Part shown: positions 14,530 through 23,389 of the stretch, piece by piece | Layout: every line of letters begins with the position of its first letter | Position numbering within the stretch: position 1 is the stretch's first letter | Source of the DNA: JAFMIX01 sp031371425 | GTDB lineage: Bacteria; Verrucomicrobiota; Verrucomicrobiia; Limisphaerales; JAFMIX01 | NCBI GenBank assembly: GCA_031371425.1 | Contig: JANMJO010000286.1 | Span: forward strand, 1-29,399 | DNA: 29,399 nucleotides | Direction: 5' to 3' | Notes under the pieces: generated by a model | The model's database searches: none | The model's input: the letters and a program-made list of their open reading frames with translations, nothing else | Told to the model about the DNA's origin: nothing | Made by a program: the position numbers and the translations under genes

Positions 14530-15461
14530 GGCTTGGCTTCGGGAGCAGTCGGCGCGGGTGCGGCAGGTGTGCGGTCAATCAGGCGCAATTTTGAAACGAC
14601 ATGCGAGTGGCAGTAATCGTTGCACTCGTCGAGAAAGGACATTTCGCGTTTTTGCGTGAACGTGATCCAGAGTTGTAAGATAAGCGCAAAGACGAGGGCG
14701 ATAAGCGTGGTCTCAAATGCCGTAGCAAGACCTGCGGTGACACCTTGGAGCGATGTGCGAATCATCGAGATGTCGCCAGTAGCTTGAAGTGTCTGCGTGA
14801 ACTGGCTGATGGCCATGCTCAAGCCTTGAACCGTGCCGATAAAGCCAAGCACCGGAATCGCCCACACCAAGCCGTTCAAGAGTGTATAACTGGATGCGAC
14901 CTGATCTTCATCGTTTTCCGCCTGAGCGCGCAGAATGGCGGAAACGTCGTTCACCTGGCCGATGTTTTTCAAATTTGATAGCGCACGGTCAATGCGATTG
15001 AGCAAGACGAAGTGGCGCGGATGATCCACAAGCGAATGGATGCGAGCGAGCACGGTGGCCGCTGTTGCTTCGGTGAGAACGAACTCCGGCTCGGCGGGAA
15101 CGGCAGACAATGACAACGTGCGCTGCTGGAATTTCAATTTCCTGGCCTTTAAGAAAAGGATGGCTGCACCGCCGAAGAAAAACAGCGTTGCCGGAATCAT
15201 CGTGTATTGGTTGCTGGGACGCAGAACCATTGCCGCCACTGTATTAGCGAAAGGCAAACGCTGTAAAATGAACACCGTCAGCGCATAGGCGATGCCTGTG
15301 AGCAAGACGGCAATAATGAACGCGAAGACATGATTGACGCCAGTGTGACGGCCACCTTTGAAACCGAAACGGTTCTCGATGTCGTCTTGCGCCCACGCGA
15401 GCAGTTCGGGGTTGCCGGTTTTGTTGCCGTCCGTCTTTAGGTTGGTTGGGAATTGAGCCAT
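14526..15461 (-). CDS. MotA/TolQ/ExbB-type proton channel
   Basis: This 311-residue protein has four predicted membrane helices: about 44-66, 84-108, 194-218 and 243-267. The last two carry the family signatures: IPVLGFIGTVQGLSMAI (202-218) and GLATAFETTLIALVF (244-258). A cytoplasmic helical segment links helices 2 and 3. Such proteins form a pentamer around two B subunits and turn proton flow into motion. The two downstream genes encode B-type subunits, giving a complete stator set. The start (15461) follows a 36-bp gap after the GYF-domain gene, and the end overlaps the first B subunit. No sign of TonB, Tol, gliding or flagellar genes nearby, so this motor works in another context, namely the GTPase cluster it is part of. 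Confidence 0.85.
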   Translation of the reverse strand: MAQFPTNLKTDGNKTGNPELLAWAQDDIENRFGFKGGRHTGVNHVFAFIIAVLLTGIAYALTVFILQRLPFANTVAAMVLRPSNQYTMIPATLFFFGGAAILFLKARKLKFQQRTLSLSAVPAEPEFVLTEATAATVLARIHSLVDHPRHFVLLNRIDRALSNLKNIGQVNDVSAILRAQAENDEDQVASSYTLLNGLVWAIPVLGFIGTVQGLSMAISQFTQTLQATGDISMIRTSLQGVTAGLATAFETTLIALVFALILQLWITFTQKREMSFLDECNDYCHSHVVSKLRLIDRTPAAPAPTAPEAKP

Positions 15462-15497
15462 AATTTACGCTTTCAAAGTTTGATTTGTTGTTTTTTG

Positions 15498-16232
15498 CTA
15501 GGAGGCAGCAACGACTGCTCCGCAGTGCGAGCATTGGAGAACTTTCTTTTTCATTACTAGCAGCCATCCAAAAACTCCCCCCACAAATGACACAACCAAC
15601 AAGAAAAGGAAAAACCCGCTTCCAATGGTTGTAGCCAGAACGGCAAGCCCCTTCTCGGTTGTGGCACTTTGCGATACTACACTTCCTGCTCCTATCAAGT
15701 AGAACACCAAGCCAAAAATGCTCAACAGCATTCCAATAGCGGAGGGAATGAGCAAAAAATATCCAATAACCACAACTGGAAGACTCAAGCGATACTGGCT
15801 GAGTTTCATGAGTCTTCCCAGTCCGCAAGTCCGACAAAGCGGTGCATCTGTCGAGCTTGTTAAACTGCCAGGCACTTCCTGAGATTCCAATGCGGTCTTG
15901 AATTTCTTCTCTGCCAGAGTTTCAGCGCGGCGCTGTTCTTCGCTTTCCCTTGCCTTCCGCTCAACCTCTTCGCGCGACCGACGTTCCTGTTCCTCTCGTG
16001 CCTGTCGTTCCGCGCGAACGAGGGCCTCCCGGTCAGCAAGGTAGTCGCGCAGTGTCACCCACTGGCCGTCGTAGGAAATCTCGTGAAGCAAACCGATTTG
16101 ATTCGCGGCGAGTTTCGCTTCGATGATTGCCGCTGTGTATGGCCCTTCCTGCCTACCGCGCCAGCGAATCAAGAACGTCCCGTTGCTGTCATCCGCAAAG
16201 CTCGCGTGTGGGTTGGGAGTGTTGTTGCTCAT
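15498..16232 (-). CDS. GYF-domain membrane protein with split zinc ribbon
   Basis: The 244-residue product begins with a GYF_2-type module (about 18-63: FLIRWRGRQEGPYTAAII, then the WVTL region), a fold that binds proline-rich peptides. A highly charged Arg/Glu helix follows (about 70-115). Next is CRTCG, then two hydrophobic segments (about 155-180 and 195-225), then CSHCG near the C-terminus. The two CxxC pairs flank the membrane hairpin and could together bind one zinc on the cytoplasmic face. The Pro-rich tail of the first B subunit, and proline runs in the 980-residue partner, are possible GYF ligands. The start overlaps the upstream gene by ATGA. This part of the operon is clearly AT-richer than the flanking housekeeping genes. 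Confidence 0.72.
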   Translation of the reverse strand: MSNNTPNPHASFADDSNGTFLIRWRGRQEGPYTAAIIEAKLAANQIGLLHEISYDGQWVTLRDYLADREALVRAERQAREEQERRSREEVERKARESEEQRRAETLAEKKFKTALESQEVPGSLTSSTDAPLCRTCGLGRLMKLSQYRLSLPVVVIGYFLLIPSAIGMLLSIFGLVFYLIGAGSVVSQSATTEKGLAVLATTIGSGFFLFLLVVSFVGGVFGWLLVMKKKVLQCSHCGAVVAAS

Positions 16233-19171
16233 GGTTTCGTTGTGGCTCGAAACAAAGGCGGCAGCGAGTTTGCAAAAGTTGGCGCATTCGCGCTGACGTT
16301 TGCCTTGGTCATGTATTCAGCCCGCGAAACGGGCAGGGCAAACAGAGGGGAGAGCGGAATCGCCGAACCCGTGACTAGACTCGGTTGCTTGCGGGTTGCG
16401 TCATAGCCCCAAATTTCAGCGGGCGGTGGGTTCTCAGTGACGACGGGCTTACCATCCAGTCCAACAAAGCCAACGTAACGCAGTCCATCCTTGGTTGCGG
16501 ACTGTGCGAGCGCCAAGTTGCCCGCAGTCTGCTTCGCGTAGGACAGGGATTTCTCTGCGGTGAAGAATTGATTGAGCTTTTCACTCCAGTTTTTGGCCTT
16601 TGACGGAACAAACCAATCGCCGCTGGCGATCTGGCCACCAACGATGGTGTGAATCTGCGCGGTGTGAGCGCGTGCGGATGGACAGAAAGAAAGTCCCCAT
16701 GCATCAGGCTGGAATTCCATGAGCTCAACTAGGCTGCACAAAAGGTAGGCCCGGAATACGGGCGATCCATCGCGCGAGTCTTTGACGGCATCGAGAACTT
16801 CAAGCATTGACCCAGCGTAGGTGCTGCCGCCTGACCAAACTTTTCCAAGTCCGACTGCGCCGAACGCGGATGCGTCCTTCAAGTCGGAGACATGTTCCAG
16901 GCGATAAATGGGCTGAGTGGCCGACAGTTTCCATTGGCCGTCAAAATTACCATATTCCCGATCTTCAAACGTGGCACTGGTGGCAGCCGCCGACGGTGTC
17001 CAAGCTTTGATTTTCTTCCAGCCCTGTGAACTCTCAAACGAGCCAGCCGTAATCCATTCCATGTTTTTCGTCCCTTCACGATCCAGCCAAAGCCGGTAAT
17101 GCTGATGGTTGGCGCTGACGGCTGGGTCGGCGTTGAGCCGTTGAAAGAACGCGCGTTCAGCAGGCATCGCGATTTCAGGAACGAGACTCGCCGGTTTCCC
17201 CCTCTTGATGAACGCCCAAGTGGCAGCGTTGGTCGCACCAAGCAACGAACGGAGTGTCGCCTCGTCACTTGTGCCAAACGATTGAATGGAGGTTGCAGCA
17301 GACGCCGCTGGCGCGCTGGAAAACTCAGAGGAGGCGATGAGGCTGATGGCCGACGAAAATTCATTGAATGTGCGGGCCGTTTTTAGCACCGCCATTCCAT
17401 CGTCGAGCTTCCTCAGTTCACGGTCGTAGGCGGTGAACTTGGTGCGGGCGGCGGTCGCGCGCTGGAGCAAATCGCTGCGGAGGCTCACATGATTCGTGAA
17501 GCCAATTTCGCAATCGTTGATCTTCTGGATGACGCCGGAAAGTGTGGCGATTTGAGTCGTTGCCGTTTCGACCGGTGCGCGATAATCAAGTTGAGCAGAT
17601 TGCTTTTCCGCACTGGTGATCCATTGCTCGAATAGCCCATTCACGACCACTCCACCTTCCGACAGGAATTGCTGCCACTGTTTTTCAAAGGCTTGAACGC
17701 GCGGCTCATTCTCGGTCTTCAAATCGGGGGCAAGCGCATTCAGGGCGGTTCGTGTTTGCACGAACTGATCGGAAATTGCGTTCACCCACGCCGCATCCGG
17801 ATCGCTGCCAAGCTGAGTGGGTAGCTTCGCGAAAGCCGCCTCGAAATTCGCGAGCAAGCCACGTTCCTTGGTCACAAACGATTCAGCGCTGGCTACAGCG
17901 GCGTTGACGCTTCCCACACTCAACAAGCGTTTTTCGCTGTTACGCACGCGATCAAGAAAATGTTCGGCGGCGCGGGCATGACGGTGTGAAACGGCGGCCT
18001 GTAACTCCGTGGCGAACTCCCGGGCCTTCATCTGCCCCAAGACAAACCAGCCAATCACCGCGCCGACGATCAAGGCAGCAGCGCTGCTCGCGAGAATGGT
18101 GCGGCGGTGAATGGTCGTGCGCCGGGAAATCTCAGCTTCGAGCAACGCGGAGCGTTTGCGAAATGCGACCGTGGCGTCTTCGGGAATGGGCCGGATGAAA
18201 TCGGTGAGGGTGCGCCAAACCTTGTGCAATGACTCAAAGTCATCGCGCAATTCGGCGAGTTTGACGTAGCGGGCCGAGGTGTCTTTCTCCTCGCTCTGCT
18301 GCACGCGGAAATGAAGTTCGGCAAGCAACGCGCCGAATTCACGCTCCTTCCGATCCTTCTCCTGCTCCCCGCGCGCCCAGATACCCAGAGCTTCAAATTG
18401 CTTTATGGCTGCGGCGGGCAGTTCAAGTTTGAAATCGTTTTGCAGACGCCGAACGAAGTCGAGCTTTGCCAGCACGTTCAGCCATTGCGACGAGGATTTC
18501 AACTTAACAGCTTCCTCCAACAAGAAACCGCAACGGATGATTTCCGCTTTACCCCAGACTTCACCCTGTGGGCGAGTCTTGAATCCAAATGCCTCAATGG
18601 TTTCAATCGTGGCAACGACGCTTACGGCATCTCCGCCCGTGACCAATCCACCGAGGTTTTCCAACCGTGCAGTTAGAACCTTGTCGTCGAGCCGTGCGAG
18701 TTCGGCGGTAGCGTTGGCGTCGGCAGGATTGAGGCGGGTAATACTTTGAAGGGCCTTCAGCGCCTCCTCGTCATTGCGATTTAGAACGGCCTTGCGATAC
18801 AACGCATAAAGAGGATTGTCGGTGGTGATGCCTTGGGCGTAACACTCGTTCAACACATGAACCGAACGGGCGTCTATCCGCTCGGCAATCGGGAGCGCGT
18901 TTTGTTGGCAAAATACCCGCCAGTCATCTGTGTTGCGGAATTCCAAAACCGTAATGAGATCGAGCAGGTTCGGCGCGGTTTCGGCAAGTTGGATAGCTTG
19001 ATGCCGGTCGCTGGCCTTGATCATGGCCTCACACTGTTGCAAGCGCAGATTCGCGGCGTGACAGGCGGCGGCGTAATCGCCTGCGAGCTTCGGCGCAATG
19101 TCCGGGTTGCCGCCTTGCTGCAGCAGTTCGGACATCTTGCGGATGAGGCGTTCGGTTTCGAGAAGGGTCAT
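16229..19171 (-). CDS. 980-residue single-pass membrane protein of the GTPase/motor operon
   Basis: I recognise no named family. Residues 1 to about 350 are helical and soluble-looking. One strong membrane helix lies at about 355-380 (SSAAALIVGAVIGWFVLG). The remaining 600 residues begin with long helical or coiled segments and end in a mixed domain with GLRYVGFVGLDGKPVV and a Pro-rich stretch. With an N-in orientation the long C-terminal part would lie in the periplasm, where it could reach the motor's B subunits or cell wall. It overlaps both neighbours by ATGA, so it is an obligate member of the operon. It is the largest gene of the cluster and the best handle for finding relatives. Confidence 0.7.
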   Translation of the reverse strand: MTLLETERLIRKMSELLQQGGNPDIAPKLAGDYAAACHAANLRLQQCEAMIKASDRHQAIQLAETAPNLLDLITVLEFRNTDDWRVFCQQNALPIAERIDARSVHVLNECYAQGITTDNPLYALYRKAVLNRNDEEALKALQSITRLNPADANATAELARLDDKVLTARLENLGGLVTGGDAVSVVATIETIEAFGFKTRPQGEVWGKAEIIRCGFLLEEAVKLKSSSQWLNVLAKLDFVRRLQNDFKLELPAAAIKQFEALGIWARGEQEKDRKEREFGALLAELHFRVQQSEEKDTSARYVKLAELRDDFESLHKVWRTLTDFIRPIPEDATVAFRKRSALLEAEISRRTTIHRRTILASSAAALIVGAVIGWFVLGQMKAREFATELQAAVSHRHARAAEHFLDRVRNSEKRLLSVGSVNAAVASAESFVTKERGLLANFEAAFAKLPTQLGSDPDAAWVNAISDQFVQTRTALNALAPDLKTENEPRVQAFEKQWQQFLSEGGVVVNGLFEQWITSAEKQSAQLDYRAPVETATTQIATLSGVIQKINDCEIGFTNHVSLRSDLLQRATAARTKFTAYDRELRKLDDGMAVLKTARTFNEFSSAISLIASSEFSSAPAASAATSIQSFGTSDEATLRSLLGATNAATWAFIKRGKPASLVPEIAMPAERAFFQRLNADPAVSANHQHYRLWLDREGTKNMEWITAGSFESSQGWKKIKAWTPSAAATSATFEDREYGNFDGQWKLSATQPIYRLEHVSDLKDASAFGAVGLGKVWSGGSTYAGSMLEVLDAVKDSRDGSPVFRAYLLCSLVELMEFQPDAWGLSFCPSARAHTAQIHTIVGGQIASGDWFVPSKAKNWSEKLNQFFTAEKSLSYAKQTAGNLALAQSATKDGLRYVGFVGLDGKPVVTENPPPAEIWGYDATRKQPSLVTGSAIPLSPLFALPVSRAEYMTKANVSANAPTFANSLPPLFRATTKP

Positions 19172-20706
19172 TTTTTAGCAGGGGAATTTGTTGGGTGCTT
19201 ATGTGGTGGTACTGCTGGAGCGTTGGTAAATCCATCCTTCGCCATGACCTTGGACACCGGCTCGTTTTCGGGTATAGACTGTGGGATTGCTGGCGCAGGA
19301 ACGGGCGCGTTGGTCGGTACTACGGTAGGAGCAACCGTTGGTGCAATTGCTTGGGTCGCCACTACGCCCGAACTATTTGTCATTTCTCCCTGAACTGGAG
19401 CTGCTGTTTTTCGGCTGGGTTTCATGATCCACCAAACCGCCAAAAGAGCGACGCCAATTAACAAAAATGCAACTAACAGTAATTTTCCAATAGAAGACTT
19501 CTTTTCCGCTGATTTGTTTTCGTCGTAGATACTGTTGAATGCCTCGAATTCATGCCCGACATCAACCTTGCCCTTTGAAATTACATTTGCGGGCAAAGTG
19601 TTTGGCCTTACGACGGGTGTTTGCACTCGAATTTTCTGTTCGACCGACAGCGTGGCGACTTCGCTTGTAACGTCTCCTTGGGAGTTGCTGGCGCGAACAA
19701 CGTAACGTGATACGCCAAGTGTTGGATTCTGCACCACGAGTTCGGGATCAGTTCCCCCAGCGATAATCTGGCCGTTGCCGGCGCGGTCCACCGCAAACCA
19801 TTGATAGCCGGGCGAGGGAATTCCCTCTGCCTTGGCATAAAGGCGGGCTGTTTCGCCTTCAGTGCTGCGCACGTTTTGGGGCTGAAGGACAAAGCGCGGC
19901 GGCTGTCGGCCAGAGCGGGCGAACATGGTTTCCTCACTCGTTACGCGCGAGGCGCGTATATCAGAGAGTGGCCGGCAATCCGGCCCGGCAAAGCGGTTGG
20001 AGGCTGGATTGTCCGAGTGGAGACAACGCCAGCGGAAATCTGCGGGGTTATCCTGCTCCTGCATGGAGGTCGTAAAGGTGTATTGCCAAGCGGTCGCGCG
20101 AAAGTCGCGGCGAGGATCGCGAAGTTCCAGCAATTCCAAACTTTCGGCGAAGAGTGCGAGAATCTGGTCTTCCGTGAGGTTGTCCACGCGAAAGGCGATG
20201 CCCGTCCGCGATTCAAGCAACCCGTAGCCGTTGACAGCGTCGCCTGATACTTGCTGCCAGCTTGTCGCCGGCACAGACACGCTGCCCAACAACCCCGAGA
20301 GTCCCGACCAATCTTCGGTTTCCAGCAACTGCGGTTCTTTCGTCCACGACTTCACCCAACCAGACCAGCCGCGCAAGATGACTGGCGGCAAAGGAAATTG
20401 GCGAATTTCCTCGGGCGTAAATATAAGGTGGTGGGCGAGAAAATTGGTGCGCCCAGTGAAATCAAGCCCAGCATCCTGAATCCGGCTCAAGACGTGGAAG
20501 CGTGAACCGCGAATGTCCACGACGCGACAAGAATGAATCGGACGCTCCTGGCCACCGCTCAGAGAGAGATGTTGGTAGTAGCTCAGTTTTTCCAACTGAA
20601 GCATGAGTGCTTCGCGCATCGTCGCGCTGCGCGACACGGTGCAATGGCCCGACCGCCCAGCAACTACTCCGCGAGGCGCGCTCGTGTAGATGAGTTGCTG
20701 TGGCAT
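19168..20706 (-). CDS. GAP1-like (GTPase-associated protein) with Ig-like domain and membrane anchor
   Basis: This is a 512-residue protein. The N-terminal ~260 residues (PQQLIYTSAPRGVVAGRSGH, later GLDFTGRTNFLAHHLIF) match what I know as the N-terminal domain of GTPase-associated protein 1, a family encoded beside double-GTPases in proposed conflict systems. Residues about 267-355 look like an Ig-like domain (VLQPQNVRSTEGETARLYA, YQWFAVD, YVVRASNSQGD). A charged linker leads to one membrane helix (about 406-426) and a Pro/Ala/Thr tail. If the N-terminal domain is cytoplasmic, the Ig-like domain is too. Bacterial Ig domains are usually outside, so topology is an open point. The gene starts 18 bp after the GTPase gene and overlaps the next by ATGA. 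Confidence 0.6.
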   Translation of the reverse strand: MPQQLIYTSAPRGVVAGRSGHCTVSRSATMREALMLQLEKLSYYQHLSLSGGQERPIHSCRVVDIRGSRFHVLSRIQDAGLDFTGRTNFLAHHLIFTPEEIRQFPLPPVILRGWSGWVKSWTKEPQLLETEDWSGLSGLLGSVSVPATSWQQVSGDAVNGYGLLESRTGIAFRVDNLTEDQILALFAESLELLELRDPRRDFRATAWQYTFTTSMQEQDNPADFRWRCLHSDNPASNRFAGPDCRPLSDIRASRVTSEETMFARSGRQPPRFVLQPQNVRSTEGETARLYAKAEGIPSPGYQWFAVDRAGNGQIIAGGTDPELVVQNPTLGVSRYVVRASNSQGDVTSEVATLSVEQKIRVQTPVVRPNTLPANVISKGKVDVGHEFEAFNSIYDENKSAEKKSSIGKLLLVAFLLIGVALLAVWWIMKPSRKTAAPVQGEMTNSSGVVATQAIAPTVAPTVVPTNAPVPAPAIPQSIPENEPVSKVMAKDGFTNAPAVPPHKHPTNSPAKK

Positions 20707-20724
20707 ATCAATGTCGCGGAATTT

Positions 20725-22116
20725 CTAGGTGGAAGATGGCAAAGCCGCCGCATCGCCAGTCGCGATGAGAAGCGGGCAGACTTGTGAAAGAATCCAAAGC
20801 AGCGGCACTTCGATGTGAACCGGCTTGAGTTGGGACGGGTCGGGAACGTATTCGCCCGGACCGGTTTTCAACGGCGTGTGGCCAAACGAACTGGCCGCAA
20901 AAAACACGACGTTCGTGCTTAATGCCTCCGCGTTAGCAACGACGGGCGCACATAACCGGTGCAGCAATTCACGGACGACGTTGGAGTTTTCTTCTACGGC
21001 GGTTTTGTTGAGCGTTCCGTCACGCAACGGCTCGTTGAGTGGCGTTCCGTTAAGCAGTTGAAGCCATACGTCACACTTGCCGACAACGAAGGCTACCGGC
21101 GTGTTGATGGATTCGCCGGGGCGCAGGTTGCGAATCATCTGAATGCGCGCCCGCATTTCGGCAAGGATGATGTCCTGCTGATCCACGACCGGCTTTTCAA
21201 GCTGCGGGTCTTTGGTGTCGCGAATAGCCCGGCGAAACTCAGGGCTATTGAACGGGTCAAACAGATAGATGATGCCTGCGGCGCTGGCGACATGCTGCGC
21301 GCCGGGTTGCTCGACGATATTGACGCCTGGCTGAAAGTGTTCACCGGCATTGTCGTAGAAAATCAAAGCGCACTGCTCGCGGGTCTTGTCCTCCGGCGTG
21401 AGCGTGTAAACGAAGGGACGCGGAAGCGCAACCATTCTGCCTTGGCGCGGCAATCGTTCATACATCGCGCCTTCAAAGACCGTCTTTGCCAATTTTGCCT
21501 GAGCGGGCGTTTGCGCACCGAAGAGTGCCTTGCGCATGTCGTTCACTGGCGCGTTGCCTGTCGGATCGCTGTCCTGGAAAGTCACACCGAAGTCGCGGTA
21601 GAGCGTGGCCGGTAGCACCTTTGTCAGCACGCTGAGGAAGTAAGACTTCCCGGCGCTTTGATCGCCAACGAGCGAAATGATGTGATGCGGCATACCAAGA
21701 AAACTCGGCGGGAGTTTCCGGCGACAGTGCGGACAGGCGACCTCGGATGATGGAATCCCCATCGCATCGAGGGCCTGTCCGTCGTTATTGAATCGCGTTG
21801 CTAGAAAACGCTGCTGTGCATCCTCGCCCAAAAGCGGGTCACCACGGAGAGAGTCGTGCACCGCAATGTGCATGACGTCACCTGTGTCGAAACGCAGCCA
21901 GCAAACGGGGCAGTTTAATTCGCCATCGAGATTGGGCTTGGCATAAGCGGGATCGCGCGGCGGATTAATAGGCAAGTCGGTGGGCGGCGATGCAGAATCT
22001 GGTTGGGGGACGCGAAATTCCACACTGCAATGCGGGCAATCGACCCGATGCCCGATATGCGTTTCTTCAGCTTTCAACTTTTGACCACAAGAAGGACAAA
22101 AAAATCTGAATTCCAT
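20725..22116 (-). CDS. Zinc-ribbon GTPase (double-GTPase-like), head of the operon
   Basis: From the ATG at 22116 the product is 463 residues. Two CxxC pairs form an N-terminal zinc ribbon (CPSC 7-10, CPHC 27-30), and two more CxxC pairs (69-72, 128-131) probably form a second. The G domain follows: Walker A/G1 GDQSAGKS (151-158), G3 DNAGE (255-259), G4 VGKCD (345-349) and a G5-like FAASS (406-410). This matches TRAFAC-type GTPases of the 'double-GTPase' kind found next to GAP1 proteins. No transmembrane helix is seen. Alternative starts at 22134 (ATG) and 22167 (TTG) are possible; I chose the one that puts the zinc ribbon at the N-terminus. Being first in the operon, it is likely the sensor or switch. 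Confidence 0.75.
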   Translation of the reverse strand: MEFRFFCPSCGQKLKAEETHIGHRVDCPHCSVEFRVPQPDSASPPTDLPINPPRDPAYAKPNLDGELNCPVCWLRFDTGDVMHIAVHDSLRGDPLLGEDAQQRFLATRFNNDGQALDAMGIPSSEVACPHCRRKLPPSFLGMPHHIISLVGDQSAGKSYFLSVLTKVLPATLYRDFGVTFQDSDPTGNAPVNDMRKALFGAQTPAQAKLAKTVFEGAMYERLPRQGRMVALPRPFVYTLTPEDKTREQCALIFYDNAGEHFQPGVNIVEQPGAQHVASAAGIIYLFDPFNSPEFRRAIRDTKDPQLEKPVVDQQDIILAEMRARIQMIRNLRPGESINTPVAFVVGKCDVWLQLLNGTPLNEPLRDGTLNKTAVEENSNVVRELLHRLCAPVVANAEALSTNVVFFAASSFGHTPLKTGPGEYVPDPSQLKPVHIEVPLLWILSQVCPLLIATGDAAALPSST

Positions 22117-22161
22117 ATTTCCAGTTACAGGCATCAAACCCTGCTCATAACTACGCACAGG

Positions 22162-22190
22162 AATCAATCGGTTGGGGTGGCAAAAGTCAA
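22162..22190 (-). promoter_or_regulatory. Possible promoter for GTPase/motor operon
   Basis: On the minus strand TTGACT (22190-22185) is followed by 17 bases and TTGATT (22167-22162), a poor -10. It is the only -35-like hexamer with correct spacing in the 157-bp gap upstream of the operon. The surrounding DNA is AT-rich (22196-22230), which could act as an UP element. Weak support. Confidence 0.25.
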
Positions 22191-22273
22191 TACGCGGATT
22201 TGATTTTATTTTTCAAATCGACACAAAACGCGCTCAACTCGACATGGGTATTCCAGATTACTCACGTTGGTAG

Positions 22274-23263
22274 TTAATTACCCAAGCCTTTCGCGACGAA
22301 GATTCCGTAGCCCGCCAGCAACACCAGCGCCACGATGCGCGGCAGCTGCCCGAACAATGCCACGCAGATAAAATGCACCGCCGTGGCCGCCGCCAGCAGT
22401 TCCATCCCCAGCGTGAACGAGTGCGGCACCGCGAACGGCTTGAACAACGCAAAAATTCCGATGCAAAACGGAATGCAGATATGCCCGTCGCCAACCTGCG
22501 AGGTGTAGACGACCTCCGGCTGCCGCTTCCAGCCGTAGTAAAACGCCAGCAGCCCGTTCGGCAGCACCATCAGCCAGCCGCTCAGCCAGCCCAGATTTTT
22601 CACGCTCACGAATCCCGTGCGGATGTGCGAAACCCAGTTCACCAGCCAGTCCGTGCTGATGTAAACCATGTAAGCGCCCACGCCCAGCAGGACCAAATCC
22701 ACCGGCAACATCCAGCTGAACGACTTGTTCTGGCGCACGTTTGATTTCAGCGCGTCAAAAGCCTGGAAGCATTGCCAGAACAGAAACAGCCCCACCAGAA
22801 TCACGCCGTCGTTAAAATCAAACGTGCCGTCGCGACCCATCACCCACGCCGCGCCCGTGAAGAACAACACCGCCAGCAACGTCAGCAGCATCGAGAGGCG
22901 GTTGAGCTGGCGGACTTTTCCCTTCTTGCCGCCGCCGGAAGAAATGTTCATGCCCCAGATGACCGCCGGCAAACCGATGAGCAACGTCATGTTCGTCACA
23001 TTGTTGACCAGGCAATTCGTCATCACCTCCGCGCCACTGCCGCCCTGCCGTCCCAGCACGAAGGCGAAGATGAGATTCCCGATGCCCGAGCAATACGGCA
23101 TCACCAGCGTGCCCAGAACCGTGCCCTCCATGCCGCCGCCCGCCATCGCCTCCAACCGCCACAGCAGCAGGAACGACCCGACCAAGAACAACGCGACGAA
23201 CAGCCACGGACTCCAGTGTCCCGCGCTCGCCAGCCGCGCGATTAATTGGTCAACGAAATGCAC
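22274..23263 (-). CDS. Na+/Ca2+-exchanger-like membrane protein
   Basis: The 329-residue product has about ten hydrophobic segments. Two related blocks hold small-residue and polar positions typical of the alpha repeats of the cation/Ca2+ exchanger (CaCA) superfamily: GTLVMPYCSGIGNLIFAF with EVMTNCLVNNVTNMTLLIG in the first half, and LPNGLLAFYYGW with the CIPFCIGIFAL region in the second. The classical GNxxE/GxSxPE acidic residues are not all evident, so ion choice is uncertain. The start is GTG at 23263, as no ATG is better placed. It is transcribed away from mnmA and its 3' end faces the GTPase operon's upstream region. Confidence 0.65.
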   Translation of the reverse strand: MHFVDQLIARLASAGHWSPWLFVALFLVGSFLLLWRLEAMAGGGMEGTVLGTLVMPYCSGIGNLIFAFVLGRQGGSGAEVMTNCLVNNVTNMTLLIGLPAVIWGMNISSGGGKKGKVRQLNRLSMLLTLLAVLFFTGAAWVMGRDGTFDFNDGVILVGLFLFWQCFQAFDALKSNVRQNKSFSWMLPVDLVLLGVGAYMVYISTDWLVNWVSHIRTGFVSVKNLGWLSGWLMVLPNGLLAFYYGWKRQPEVVYTSQVGDGHICIPFCIGIFALFKPFAVPHSFTLGMELLAAATAVHFICVALFGQLPRIVALVLLAGYGIFVAKGLGN

Positions 23264-23358
23264 AGCGGCGAGTTAAACAAGCGGCGGCCTAATGCGACAG
23301 TTTTTTCAGCAACGCCGACGACGGCGAGGGCGTGGAGCTTGCCGACCTTGTGCCGCGA

Positions 23359-23388
23359 AGTGTAGCCGCAGTTTAACCCGAACTCCAA
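23359..23388 (-). promoter_or_regulatory. Candidate promoter for exchanger gene
   Basis: Minus strand TTGGAG (23388-23383), an 18-base spacer, then TACACT (23364-23359). It would give a leader of about 90 bases before the GTG start at 23263. It is back to back with the mnmA promoter, one base separating the two -35 boxes. Confidence 0.35.
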
Positions 23389-23389
23389 C

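Noticed and set aside
12510..22116. Calling the motor operon a Zorya system
   Set aside because: The A and B motor parts fit in general, but there is no OmpA-type domain on the B subunits, no ZorC/ZorD helicase or nuclease, and there are two B genes plus GTPase/GAP1 genes.
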